Made by a program: the position numbers and the translations under genes
Notes under the pieces: model-generated
Told to the model about the DNA's origin: nothing
Database searches by the model: none
The model's input: only the letters and a program-made list of their open reading frames with translations
Shown: one piece after another, positions 38,319 through 47,405 of the stretch
How positions within the stretch are numbered: the stretch's first letter is position 1
Layout: the number at the start of each line of letters is the position of its first letter
Source: Photorhabdus noenieputensis
Lineage (GTDB): Bacteria > Pseudomonadota > Gammaproteobacteria > Enterobacterales > Enterobacteriaceae
Assembly (NCBI RefSeq): GCF_018448935.1
Contig: NZ_RCWC01000010.1
Location: forward strand, 1-64,000
Length of the DNA stretch: 64,000 bases
Reading direction: 5' to 3'

Positions 38319-39464
38319 ATGCTGATTGTGCTGGTTAAAAAAAAGAAATGGGTTGTTATCACCATCGTCATGATTGTTTTTCTTGTCGTGCTTTATAACA
38401 ACTTTAGCCCCAAAAAAACATCTGCGGTTATGACGGAACAAATTGTCATTGGAACGTTAGGTGACGTTATTTCGACGGTAAGTGCTGCCGGTGTTATACA
38501 GCCAACCAGACAGGTCAATGTTGGTAGTCAAATCTCAGGCCAGTTAACCAAGTTGTATGTTGAGGTCGGAGATATCGTTGAAGCAGGTAAACTGGTCGCC
38601 AGCATTGATGATACTTTTTATCGCACTAAAGTTGAGGCCAGCCGCGCACGGCTAGAAAAATTGCGAGCCATGTTGCAAGAAGAACAATACGCCTATCAAC
38701 TGCTGGTCATCACGGAAAAACGCCAAAGAGAGCTTAATCTGCGCTCCGCAACCAGCCAGCAACTGCTGGATGAAGCTGCTTTTGGCGTCAAAAAAAGCCA
38801 GGCAAGAATTGAAAGCCTCAAGGCAGACATCAGGCAAAATGAACATATTTTACATAGCGAAGAGGTCAGCCTCAGTTATACCCAAATCTATTCACCCATT
38901 GCCGGCGTAGTGACTGCAATCCATGTTGACCCAGGGCAAACACTGAATGTCAATCAACAGACACCGGTGCTCATGCAAATTGCCGATCTCAAAAATATGA
39001 CTGTTTATGCAAAGGTTTCCGAAGCAGATATTAACCAAATCACGACGGGGCAAAAAGCCTCCTTCAAAATCTATGGGGCAAATCAGCATATATGGCACGG
39101 CAATGTTAAGAAGATTATGTATAAACCCGATCTTATTAATAATGCCGTTTATTATACGGTGCTCTTTGATGTCCCGAATGATAATTTCCTGCTCAAACCT
39201 AGTATGAGTGCGGATGTCACTATTGTGACCCACGAAAGCACCGGAGTAGTGACCATACCTAGCGACATACTGAATAATAAACGGCATCAACCTTTGAACG
39301 ATGATCTAACCACCTATTTTTTACGTGAGATGAAAGATGGAGATATCGTAGTAAGAAAATTGCTGATCGGTCATAACGACGGAAGACGCTCAGTCGTTGT
39401 CAGTGGATTGCAGAATAACGAGCAGATCGTTGTACTTGCCAAACAAGATAATCTTGGGGGGTAG
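38319..39464 (+). CDS. MacA-type periplasmic adaptor (membrane fusion protein)
   Basis: A 381-residue adaptor with one N-terminal membrane anchor (WVVITIVMIVFLVVLYNN). A biotinyl-lipoyl-like half follows (VGSQISGQLTKLYVEVGDIVEAGKLVASID), then a coiled hairpin of about 100 residues (ASRARLEKLRAMLQEEQYAY), the second lipoyl half (YSPIAGVVTAIHVDPGQTLN) and β-barrel parts. It would link the inner-membrane ABC permease encoded just downstream to a TolC-type channel. It starts 15 bases after the NRPS, so export of the NRPS product, or of the exported protein, is the natural reading. The first Met at 38319 has no strong ribosome site; coupling is likely. Confidence 0.92.
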   Translation: MLIVLVKKKKWVVITIVMIVFLVVLYNNFSPKKTSAVMTEQIVIGTLGDVISTVSAAGVIQPTRQVNVGSQISGQLTKLYVEVGDIVEAGKLVASIDDTFYRTKVEASRARLEKLRAMLQEEQYAYQLLVITEKRQRELNLRSATSQQLLDEAAFGVKKSQARIESLKADIRQNEHILHSEEVSLSYTQIYSPIAGVVTAIHVDPGQTLNVNQQTPVLMQIADLKNMTVYAKVSEADINQITTGQKASFKIYGANQHIWHGNVKKIMYKPDLINNAVYYTVLFDVPNDNFLLKPSMSADVTIVTHESTGVVTIPSDILNNKRHQPLNDDLTTYFLREMKDGDIVVRKLLIGHNDGRRSVVVSGLQNNEQIVVLAKQDNLGG

Positions 39465-39469
39465 TAACA

Positions 39470-40135
39470 ATGATAACGCTAAATAATATCTGCAAAACCT
39501 ACGGCAATGAGAGTAAACAGCATCTCATCCTGAAAGATATTTGTTTAACCATAGACCAGAATGATTATGTCGCTATTCTTGGTCGCTCTGGCTCGGGGAA
39601 AAGTACCTTATTGAATATAATAGGGCTTTTAGATATCGCTAGTGCGGGTGAATATACTATTAACGATCTCATAGTGACCCAGCAAAAGATTCACTCATTG
39701 GCGCTTTTACGGCGAAAATATTTTGGCTTTGTTTTTCAGAATTATAATCTTCTGGAAAACTACCGTATTGATGAAAATATCTTGATGCCCATGTATTACT
39801 TAAAAAGAAATTTCGATTATGACAGAGAACATTTCCATTACTTAATCGACCGCCTCCAGCTTAACAATTTATTAGATAAATACCCGCGCCATCTGTCAGG
39901 AGGAGAACAGCAACGCGTTGCTGTCGCTCGCGCCTTGATCAACAATCCAAAGTTTATTATTGCCGATGAGCCTACCGGCGCGTTAGATACTGTTAATGCG
40001 ACCAATCTCATGCAGCTTTTTACTGAATTACATCATAATGGATGCGGTATTATCCTGGTAACACATGATCAAGCTGTCGCCAAATATGCCAAACGCAAAC
40101 TATATCTGGATAATGGTTGTCTGGTGACTCAATGA
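39470..40135 (+). CDS. MacB-type ABC transporter ATPase
   Basis: A 221-residue ATPase of the MacB/LolD family. Walker A is GRSGSGKST near residue 42, the Q-loop is [11 protein letters not shown], the signature is [15 protein letters not shown], and Walker B is [12 protein letters not shown] with an intact catalytic Glu. The switch His is in [11 protein letters not shown]. In E. coli MacB this domain and the permease are one protein; here they are two genes overlapping by four bases. It powers extrusion with the adaptor encoded five bases upstream. Confidence 0.93.
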   Translation: MITLNNICKTYGNESKQHLILKDICLTIDQNDYVAILGRSGSGKSTLLNIIGLLDIASAGEYTINDLIVTQQKIHSLALLRRKYFGFVFQNYNLLENYRIDENILMPMYYLKRNFDYDREHFHYLIDRLQLNNLLDKYPRHLSGGEQQRVAVARALINNPKFIIADEPTGALDTVNATNLMQLFTELHHNGCGIILVTHDQAVAKYAKRKLYLDNGCLVTQ

Positions 40136-41361
40136 GTATGAGTAAAATAACCTTAAAATACAATGTCTATTCGACAGTTATCCTGTTTAACCTCAAGATG
40201 GCAGTACGCTCTCTTACCGCTCATAAAACACGAGTCTTCTTGACTCTATTATGCATTGCCATCGGGGTAGCTTCGATTGTGATCATGCAAGCAATTGGTA
40301 CAGAAACCAAGCATCATATTGTTAACATGGTCTCATCAATGGGAAGTAATATCATTTCAGTAAAATACAAAGGACAGGAAAATGGCGCTTTTGATTCCCA
40401 TGATAATTATCTAACACAAGAGGATATAACGTCACTTTCAAGTCATCCACATATCAGCCACAGCACTCTCTTTTATACCGCGCCAGGAGCAATCGTTTCT
40501 CCACAAGGCTCTGCTGATGTTCAATTGATTGGTGCCAATGCAGATATCGCGATTATCCGTAATCTGGTGATTGATCGTGGACGTTTTTATACACCACAAG
40601 AAGATGCGGCGCTGGCAAATGTTGTTGTTTTGGGAGCATCTCTGGCCGAACGACTTTTTCCACAAAAAGAAACCGTATTTGAGCAGCACATTAAAATTAA
40701 CGACATCTCGATGCAAGTTATCGGTATCCTGACACAGAAAGGCGAAGGCATGGATGCCGGTGTCGATGATGCCGCATTTTTGCCAAGCAACAGCTATCTG
40801 GTACGGCTGTTCGGTCATACACCGCCTAGCGGCATGGTGTTGAAAGCCAAAGATGCCTCTCATATTGAGCCGGTTAAATATGCTGTTGAACAACGATTGT
40901 CACGGTTTAAACATCAACAAAACTATGAGATACGTAACACCACGGAATTGTTGAAAACGTTGCATGAAACCCAATCAAAAATTAACCTTTTCCTATTGTC
41001 AATATCATCAGTGACCCTCTTTGTTGCGGGTGTCAGTGTCATGAATACCATTCTCATCAGTGTCAGAGAACGTAGAAGAGAGATTGGTATACGGCTTGCC
41101 GTAGGAGCAAGTTATTCCGATATTTTTTACCAGTTTCTTACCGAAGCATTTTTGATTTCACTATTGGGAGCACTATTAGGACTGTTATTCTCATTTATCG
41201 GTTTCAGAATCTTATTACTATTTGATATCGCGGTCGGCTTCTCTTTCTACTCCTTTTTACTCGCTTCCCTTGCAGCCTGCTTCATCACCGTAGTGTTTGG
41301 TGTATACCCATCACATCGCGCAGCCGCATCAGCACCAATCGAAGGTATCAGAGAATTGTAG
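40132..41361 (+). CDS. MacB/FtsX-type ABC transporter permease
   Basis: A 409-residue permease with four membrane spans: one near the N-terminus (TRVFLTLLCIAIGVASIVIM), a large periplasmic domain (about residues 50-280) and three at the C-terminus (LFLLSISSVTLFVAGVSVMN, LISLLGALLGLLFSFIGF, FLLASLAACFITVVFGVYPS). The motif RERRREIGIRLAVGAS is characteristic of MacB permeases. I start at the ATG at 40132, which overlaps the ATPase stop as ATGA; the frame is open further up from a TTG. It completes a split MacAB-type system for export of the island's product. Confidence 0.93.
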   Translation: MSMSKITLKYNVYSTVILFNLKMAVRSLTAHKTRVFLTLLCIAIGVASIVIMQAIGTETKHHIVNMVSSMGSNIISVKYKGQENGAFDSHDNYLTQEDITSLSSHPHISHSTLFYTAPGAIVSPQGSADVQLIGANADIAIIRNLVIDRGRFYTPQEDAALANVVVLGASLAERLFPQKETVFEQHIKINDISMQVIGILTQKGEGMDAGVDDAAFLPSNSYLVRLFGHTPPSGMVLKAKDASHIEPVKYAVEQRLSRFKHQQNYEIRNTTELLKTLHETQSKINLFLLSISSVTLFVAGVSVMNTILISVRERRREIGIRLAVGASYSDIFYQFLTEAFLISLLGALLGLLFSFIGFRILLLFDIAVGFSFYSFLLASLAACFITVVFGVYPSHRAAASAPIEGIREL

Positions 41362-41395
41362 CTTGTTTTGTTTCATAAAACTTTTTGGAGACACA

Positions 41396-41626
41396 ATGAA
41401 AAATCAGCTTATCTATGAAATTTTGCATCGAGAAATCAGAGCGCTTCACCCGGAAGCAGAGACAATACCGGAGGATGAAAACCTTTTTGATATCGGTTTC
41501 GATTCGGTAAAAATGCTGATGCTGGTTGATCGGCTAAATGATGCGGGGTATCCAACCAACTTTGCAGATTTAGCCCGCTGGCCGACAATCAACGATTGGA
41601 TCAAACTGCTCGCAAAAGATGAATAG
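41396..41626 (+). CDS. Free-standing aryl carrier protein
   Basis: A 76-residue carrier protein. The phosphopantetheine site is Ser43 in LFDIGFDSVKMLML. The whole sequence, including the end LARWPTINDWIKLL, matches the aryl carrier domain at the C-terminus of EntB (LAKNPTIDAWWKLL). It therefore supplies in trans the domain missing from the isochorismatase gene on the other arm of the island. EntE would load it with DHB, and the first condensation domain of the NRPS would take the acyl group. The ATG at 41396 follows TTTTTGGAGACAC, a good ribosome site. It is the last gene of the plus-strand operon, converging on a hydrolase. Confidence 0.88.
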   Translation: MKNQLIYEILHREIRALHPEAETIPEDENLFDIGFDSVKMLMLVDRLNDAGYPTNFADLARWPTINDWIKLLAKDE

Positions 41627-41637
41627 CGCTGTCTACT

Positions 41638-42822
41638 TCATGACGAATGGTGGATGATCCATGCGGCCAAATCTGCAATTACCTGCACCGGGATCTGACC
41701 TGGTTGCAGATAATCCTCTCCACCATCGCACCCCATTGTGGGCAATAAAATATGATTCAATCCAGTGTAGAGTTTGAACTCTGCCTGCCTATTATTTTGC
41801 AGTGCAGTTTTCCACATCGTGAAATCAACATTATGCAAAATCTGGAAATCCTGATCTCCCTGGGCAAAAAATAACGGCATTGCAGGCAAGCTGTTTAAAC
41901 AGCCAAATGCATGATAATTCTCAATCTGTTTGAGATAACTATCCGGCACTGACAAAAAGCTCTCAAGAGATACGGTATCTTGCTCTTTCCCATTGGGTAA
42001 TTGGGATAAAATCACCCGGAGTAAATTACGGAAAGGGGCCGCCAACATCGCAATACCCGTAACATTTAAACCCGATTTTTGCTGTAAGTTCTTTACAATT
42101 AATGGGCTGACATATCCGCCGAAACTGTGCCCAACCAGAAATACTGGCATATCGTGAAATTCAATATGTCCCATTAAACCGGTCAAAATATTACAAGCAT
42201 CGTCAACAATTTCCGTATTGAGATCGACAACCTCAGGGTCCATATTTCTCTGCTGGATACGGTAATAACGTTTGTCAAAACGTACACTCGCAATTCCATA
42301 TTGACTTAATTCATGTGCCAACATACGAAACAGTGGATTAGGCCCAACATCATAATCCATCGAATGCGGACCAGAACCCGCAAGCAATAGTACAAGTGCT
42401 TTGGCATTATGTGGTGATGGCAAACATACCAAACCATCCGGGACATCTCTAAGACCAAACGTCTTTAACGTTTTTTCGATAAAAATACCCTGTTTTGCAT
42501 ACGCATCAGGTATTGGGCATCGAGATAACGTGAGAGAATTAATTTGCCGATCTTTAATCCCAATATAAAGATTGAACTTTCCATTGAGAGTATTTAGCCG
42601 CAGATGACAAGCACCCTGCTGCTGATAAATAATATCGATATCTGAGTTACACAAACTGTCTGCTAATACAGTTAAAGCTAAATCATCAGCCGCCATACGC
42701 AATGATTCATTCATTAATTCCCTGGCTGCTTCCCATTGCTCATTAAGCAATGTGGTTATTAATATCTGTATTTCACCTTCCAATGTGGCAATTAAGTTTT
42801 TAATAAGCATGTAATTATTCAA
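41638..42822 (-). CDS. Alpha/beta hydrolase
   Basis: A 394-residue cytoplasmic-type hydrolase. An N-terminal helical domain of about 60 residues precedes an α/β fold with VFLVGHSFGGYVSPL (nucleophile Ser233), acidic residues in QGDQDFQI (Asp323/Asp325) and GLNHILL (His357). The oxyanion region is LLLAGSGPHSMDYD. It could release or hydrolyse the NRPS product, in the manner of a type II thioesterase or Fes-like esterase, but no close family assignment is possible by eye. It converges on the aryl carrier gene with an 11-base gap, and a toxin gene ends five bases before its start. A second start is four codons in. Confidence 0.85.
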   Translation of the reverse strand: MNNYMLIKNLIATLEGEIQILITTLLNEQWEAARELMNESLRMAADDLALTVLADSLCNSDIDIIYQQQGACHLRLNTLNGKFNLYIGIKDRQINSLTLSRCPIPDAYAKQGIFIEKTLKTFGLRDVPDGLVCLPSPHNAKALVLLLAGSGPHSMDYDVGPNPLFRMLAHELSQYGIASVRFDKRYYRIQQRNMDPEVVDLNTEIVDDACNILTGLMGHIEFHDMPVFLVGHSFGGYVSPLIVKNLQQKSGLNVTGIAMLAAPFRNLLRVILSQLPNGKEQDTVSLESFLSVPDSYLKQIENYHAFGCLNSLPAMPLFFAQGDQDFQILHNVDFTMWKTALQNNRQAEFKLYTGLNHILLPTMGCDGGEDYLQPGQIPVQVIADLAAWIIHHSS

Positions 42823-42826
42823 CTTC

Positions 42827-43099
42827 CTACGGCCACAACCGTGATGTATGCACTAAAGCTAAAATCCAGATAGTTTCACTACTAATCTCATAAACCAGTC
42901 GATAGTGTTCGTGTGGAAAAAACTCCAAAGTACCAGAGATCTCTCCGGCATGACCGATATAAGGGAAATCTGCTAATCGATCAGCCGCTGACTCAAACAG
43001 TTCGTCCATTTTGAGTGCAGCGTCCGGATTTCTTACAATAAGGTACTCCCATATTGCCTCGCTATCGCAAAGCGCCTGAGATGTCCAAATTACGTTCAC
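42827..43099 (-). CDS. RelE/ParE-family toxin
   Basis: A 90-residue type II toxin of the RelE/ParE superfamily: VIWTSQALCDSEAIWEYL at the N-terminus, DRLADFPYIGHAGEISGTLEFF in the middle, and YRLVYEISSETIWILALVHTSRLWP at the end, the typical strand-strand-Arg pattern. RelE members cut mRNA in the ribosome, while ParE members poison gyrase; which applies is unclear, though the sequence looks more ParE-like. It begins with GTG overlapping the antitoxin stop by four bases. Confidence 0.85.
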   Translation of the reverse strand: MNVIWTSQALCDSEAIWEYLIVRNPDAALKMDELFESAADRLADFPYIGHAGEISGTLEFFPHEHYRLVYEISSETIWILALVHTSRLWP

Positions 43100-43362
43100 T
43101 TACGAGCCTTAACCTGTTCTCTTCGAGCCGCAAAAATCGCTTTTGCGTCGCTATGTTCAACACCATTACCCTCTTTTACAGATTGGCGTGCGATATCAAC
43201 CTTTTCCTGAAGGAAAGCACGATATTTATGACGCTGGACATATTCATGCATCAGTTCACGGACAACTTGAGAAGCTGGGCGGTGTTCTGCTGCCGTAGCA
43301 GCCATAAAGTGATCACGCAGATCTGACTCAAGTTTCATAGTAAAAACAGCTTGTTTACCCAT
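43096..43362 (-). CDS. Antitoxin of the RelE/ParE module
   Basis: An 88-residue protein with a short N-terminal ribbon-helix-helix (AVFTMKLESDLRDHFMAATA, RPASQVVRELMHEYV) and a charged C-terminal tail (SDAKAIFAARREQVKARK) that would wrap the toxin. I start at 43362 behind a strong GGAGG; the longer frame upstream lacks support. The gene precedes the toxin with a GTGA overlap, the normal order. The pair lies inside the biosynthetic island and may stabilise it. Confidence 0.85.
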   Translation of the reverse strand: MGKQAVFTMKLESDLRDHFMAATAAEHRPASQVVRELMHEYVQRHKYRAFLQEKVDIARQSVKEGNGVEHSDAKAIFAARREQVKARK

Positions 43363-43453
43363 AGTCCCTCCTCGTTTGATATAAAAAAATATATACCATT
43401 TCATTATTGACATCCACTCCTATCGACTTAGCCAGGAGTGGATATCCAATGGG

Positions 43454-45106
43454 TTATGCTAATTCTCTCCGCTGTTGAACGGTAACAATATGATCCGCTT
43501 TAGCGAGAAGATCGGCATTATGCGAGACAACAATCCACAAACCAGGCCAATGCTCAGGTAAAACAGTCCATAAACGACGGGCCGTATCCGTATCTAATGA
43601 CGAATCGCAGTTATCAACAATATAAACGTCAGCGGGACGACATAACATCCGGGCCAATGCCAAACGTTGACGCTGGCCGCCAGATAATTGACCGGCACTG
43701 CCAGAGTTAATGACGGTATCAAGCCCTTCTGGCAATTCATATGAGCCGGGCGTCAAACCTACCGCCTCCAGCGCCCGCACCATGACATCATCATCGATAT
43801 CCTTATCACCCAACGCGAGGTTTTGCCTTACAGTTCCACCAAAAAAACCCGCTTTCTGTCTGGCATATCCGATACGTGGATTCCGCCACCAGTTTTCATT
43901 GCCCAGAACCTCTCGGTTATTCCACAGTACACTGCCGGAACTGGATTTTTCCAGACCTATCAGATAACGCAAAAAGGTGGTTTTACCCGAACCAATATCA
44001 CCAACAATACCAATAACCTGATTAGCCGTTGCCTCAAACGAAACAGGGGGCTGAGTTTTTGAGTAAGCTAGATGATTAACACTTAGCTTATGCAGAATTT
44101 CATCTTGCCCATATTCTTTGGTTTCTTTTTTATCGACTTTATTTGCCAGAAACTGCCTGATTCGACCATAACACACATCAGCATTTTTGTAATAGGCAAC
44201 TGACCGACCAAAGAAAAGTATTTGTTCACTGATCCAGCCGATATAGGTCAAAAATAATGCCAGATTCCCTACAGTAAAACTACCATCGACGATCCGTTTA
44301 CTTACTATCAGTAAAACGGCCGACGTCCCAAGTATGACAATATTTTTGAACAGCCCAGAAAGAAGGTCAGTAAATACCTGATGTTTGGCTTGAATAGCCC
44401 GTCGATTGACAAATTTCTGCGATAACCGCTCAATCTGTCCCTCCATTTTGTTGCCAAGGCGCAGATCGCGTATACCCGTTAAGACATCAGTAATCTTGCC
44501 GGCAATGTCCCCTTGCGATTGACGTTTACTCTTCTGTAAATTCCCTACCTTGCGTTTAAGTATCGCCCCGACCCAAAGGCCCACAATCATAGGCATAAGA
44601 GCAAGTGTGGTTATTATGTCAGTGTTGATAAGCACAACTAATGCGATAATTAAAAGTAATGCGCGGTAAATAAAATCAGAGGTCCAACTCAGAAATTCCG
44701 CAATCTCATCACTATCATCACGAATACGGTTCAGTATATCGCCTTGAGAAAAAGCCTGTCTCTGATTGTGGGAACAGTGGCTCACTCCCCACAAAACCCG
44801 CTCTTTCAGATAAGCACTGACCTTGAAGATCAACGTAAAATCAAAGGTTAATCCCAAGAATAGAAATAACGATCGCAAGACCATAGTCGCAATCGCCGAG
44901 GCAAGCAACCACCAGACGACAGGGTTAGTTGGCTCATTCATCGCTCTATCGAGTAATTTGCTGATTTGGTAACCAATCAACAGAGGAAAACCATGCATCA
45001 GTGTCCACACAAACATGGTAATGAAGTAGAGAGGAGCAAACTTTTTTATCAGCTCAGTCAAAGCCGGTAACATTTTAAGTTTAGTTGATACGTTGGATAT
45101 AGTCAT
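43454..45106 (-). CDS. ABC exporter half-transporter with degenerate Walker B
   Basis: A 550-residue fused transporter: six membrane spans (about 1-310) then an ATPase domain. Walker A is GDIGSGKTT, the signature LSGGQRQRLALARML is canonical, and the switch His is in VVSHNADLL. Walker B reads YIVDNCDSSLD, so the catalytic Glu is replaced by Asn. Such proteins work as heterodimers with one dead ATP site. The partner is the adjacent upstream gene, whose stop overlaps this start (ATGA). Substrate unknown; drug, peptide or siderophore export or import are all possible for the family. Confidence 0.9.
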   Translation of the reverse strand: MTISNVSTKLKMLPALTELIKKFAPLYFITMFVWTLMHGFPLLIGYQISKLLDRAMNEPTNPVVWWLLASAIATMVLRSLFLFLGLTFDFTLIFKVSAYLKERVLWGVSHCSHNQRQAFSQGDILNRIRDDSDEIAEFLSWTSDFIYRALLLIIALVVLINTDIITTLALMPMIVGLWVGAILKRKVGNLQKSKRQSQGDIAGKITDVLTGIRDLRLGNKMEGQIERLSQKFVNRRAIQAKHQVFTDLLSGLFKNIVILGTSAVLLIVSKRIVDGSFTVGNLALFLTYIGWISEQILFFGRSVAYYKNADVCYGRIRQFLANKVDKKETKEYGQDEILHKLSVNHLAYSKTQPPVSFEATANQVIGIVGDIGSGKTTFLRYLIGLEKSSSGSVLWNNREVLGNENWWRNPRIGYARQKAGFFGGTVRQNLALGDKDIDDDVMVRALEAVGLTPGSYELPEGLDTVINSGSAGQLSGGQRQRLALARMLCRPADVYIVDNCDSSLDTDTARRLWTVLPEHWPGLWIVVSHNADLLAKADHIVTVQQRRELA

Positions 45107-46830
45107 ACCATGAGCCCATGATTACTCGTTAACATTGCGATTTCTGTTTCAGGGATTCGCTGTTGAATCCGCCCATCATCGATAATGATAATTTCATCAA
45201 CGACCGAAAGTGTGTGAAGGCGATGTGCAACCATCACTACGGTGCAATTGTGGCTTAACTTTTCAAGTAATTTCAGCCAACTCTCTTCAGTTCGGGGATC
45301 AAGTTGAGAAGTTCCTTCATCAATAATCACTAACGAGCAATGCTGCAACATCACTCTGGCACCCGCTATCATTTGAATTTCTCCTGCTGATAGCATCTGA
45401 CCATTAACTCCAACCTGTGTATCAAGACCGTCAGGTAATGCCCTAACCCATTCAAGCGCATCTAATTCCTGGAGAACCTCCCAAATTTGATCATCAGATA
45501 TTTCATTACTGAAAAGCGTTAAATTTTCCCGCAATGTTGCGGAAAACAGATGAGTACGCTGACTCAAGACAGCAATCTTTTTTGCAAACTCTTCAGGCTT
45601 AATCGTTGAGACATCGACATTACCAATGGTCACTCTTCCTGAATCGGGTCGCGCAAATCCACACATCAAATTAAGAATGGTACTTTTTCCCGCCCCCGTT
45701 CTACCAATAATGCCAATTTTACTCCCCGGAGCGACGTAAAAATTAACGCCATGCAAAACCTGCGTTTCTTCTCCGTTATAACTGAAATCAACATTATCGA
45801 AATGGATAGAGAGAGGACCATCAGGCAATAAATTATCCGATGATTTATCTGGGGTACCTTCATTTAACATTTTTGCTGAAAGTGACAAAGCAGCAAATAA
45901 TTTCTGTATCAGCTCAATTTCTGATGACATATCCTCCACCGGTTCCCGAAGTTTATCAACGTAGAGATAAACCATCGTTAATGTACCGATGCTTAAGCTG
46001 CCCACACCAAGTAACTGGAGCCCAAAACCAAAACCTATACCGAAACAGAGTGCAAAGAAGATTTGGGTAATTGGCCAAAAAACCCTGCCGCCAATATAAG
46101 CGCTACGTTCAAATTTGAGCAATATTGACAGCATCTTACGAAATGCAATGGCAGGCCAATGCGCCTGCGACAATGGCTGTAAATCATCCATTGCATGTAA
46201 TGAATCACCAACAAAACCAAAGATGCGGGCTTTTTCATTTCGCGCAATTAGCCAACGACGGACAGAAAGTCTGGTTAACCGAATCAATACATACGCCACT
46301 AGTATGACGACGATTGCTATGGCAATACCTGCCTGAGGCATAACGCTGAATATAATTATCAATGTTCCTAATGTCAGCGCTAAATTAGCAATGGCTTTGA
46401 AGCCTGCTTTAGAAATCGTTTTTCCTATAATATCAGCATTACCTTCGATATTTTCCAGCAACTCCCCCTGCGATCGTCGTTCTATTTCCAATACAGGTAA
46501 AACTGTCATCACATGGCGGAATAGCTTATATCTAATGGTATCAGCAATACCCCAACCGGCCTTGGTGCTCATATAACTGGTTACCAGACTACCGATAACA
46601 CCAATCGACGCAATAAAAACATAAATGATTGCCAACATGATAAGTTGATCAACAGTCGTCCCTGATGTCGCCTTATCAACGTAATTCCTAATAATATAAG
46701 GACCGCTTAGATCGCACGATAATGTAACGGCTAAGGCCAAAAACGCACATAAAACTGTCCCCTTAAATGGTATGGCGCTCTGTAGCAATATCCGCCATAC
46801 AGTTAAATTCTTTGACATCACGCTTTTCAT
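45103..46830 (-). CDS. ABC exporter half-transporter, partner of the degenerate subunit
   Basis: A fused transporter of about 575 residues: six spans (TVLCAFLALAVTLSCDLSGP, VFIASIGVIGSLVTSYMS and others) then an ATPase domain. Walker A is GRTGAGKST, Walker B LVIIDEGTSQLD keeps its Glu, and the switch His is in VMVAHRL. The signature is LSAGEIQMI instead of LSGGQ. Because each ATP site uses the signature of the other subunit, the odd signature here faces the Asn-containing Walker B of the partner, giving one degenerate and one working site. Starts at 46830 and 46818 are both plausible; no strong ribosome site decides. Confidence 0.88.
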   Translation of the reverse strand: MKSVMSKNLTVWRILLQSAIPFKGTVLCAFLALAVTLSCDLSGPYIIRNYVDKATSGTTVDQLIMLAIIYVFIASIGVIGSLVTSYMSTKAGWGIADTIRYKLFRHVMTVLPVLEIERRSQGELLENIEGNADIIGKTISKAGFKAIANLALTLGTLIIIFSVMPQAGIAIAIVVILVAYVLIRLTRLSVRRWLIARNEKARIFGFVGDSLHAMDDLQPLSQAHWPAIAFRKMLSILLKFERSAYIGGRVFWPITQIFFALCFGIGFGFGLQLLGVGSLSIGTLTMVYLYVDKLREPVEDMSSEIELIQKLFAALSLSAKMLNEGTPDKSSDNLLPDGPLSIHFDNVDFSYNGEETQVLHGVNFYVAPGSKIGIIGRTGAGKSTILNLMCGFARPDSGRVTIGNVDVSTIKPEEFAKKIAVLSQRTHLFSATLRENLTLFSNEISDDQIWEVLQELDALEWVRALPDGLDTQVGVNGQMLSAGEIQMIAGARVMLQHCSLVIIDEGTSQLDPRTEESWLKLLEKLSHNCTVVMVAHRLHTLSVVDEIIIIDDGRIQQRIPETEIAMLTSNHGLMV

Positions 46831-47366
46831 CTTTAGGTTATGGCACCTCATCAAAATTAGCGATGTTATTTGCAACAGCAGTGTATGCAGCCAACATCAA
46901 GGTTATTAATAACAGATCGATCACAACAGCAAGATCTGGTTCACATTTAGCAAAATGTAATTATCGCAAAATACCCGCATTTATCACGATCTGATTGAAA
47001 TGTTTATAAACGCTATCACAAGAAAATAGCCGAAAAATAAAATTGATACCTTATTCTACAATATCAATACCTTCGTAAGGTTATTTAATATACTAAATGA
47101 GAAATATATCACCAATATGAATAATAAGTAACTTATTCCAAACGACGAATCACAAATGGAATAAAAATACCAATAATTACAATGGATTATAGTAATTTTA
47201 AAATATATAGCGATTATATCAATGAATTCCTATTCAATATTAACATGCCTTAAGTTGTTCTAAATTTAAGCAAACTATCTCTTGCAAAGGGCTAGTCTAT
47301 TCTATAATTGGATTAATTCATATTAACTACTTAGTAGTCGGATGAGATTTGGCCATAAGAGGCCAA
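46831..47366. other. Long AT-rich intergenic region upstream of the ABC exporter
   Basis: About 535 bases with no credible gene. It should carry the promoter of the exporter pair on the minus strand. I found no ERIC copy, tRNA or clear Fur box. It is the right boundary of the biosynthetic island, next to the purC terminator. Confidence 0.5.
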
Positions 47367-47386
47367 TAAAAAGGGCCTTTCGGCCC
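47367..47386 (-). terminator. Terminator of purC
   Basis: On the minus strand GGGCC, a short AAA loop region and GGCCC are followed by TTTTTA. It lies 20 bases after the purC stop. Confidence 0.75.
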
Positions 47387-47405
47387 AAGGTAATCGTTTG
47401 CGTAA

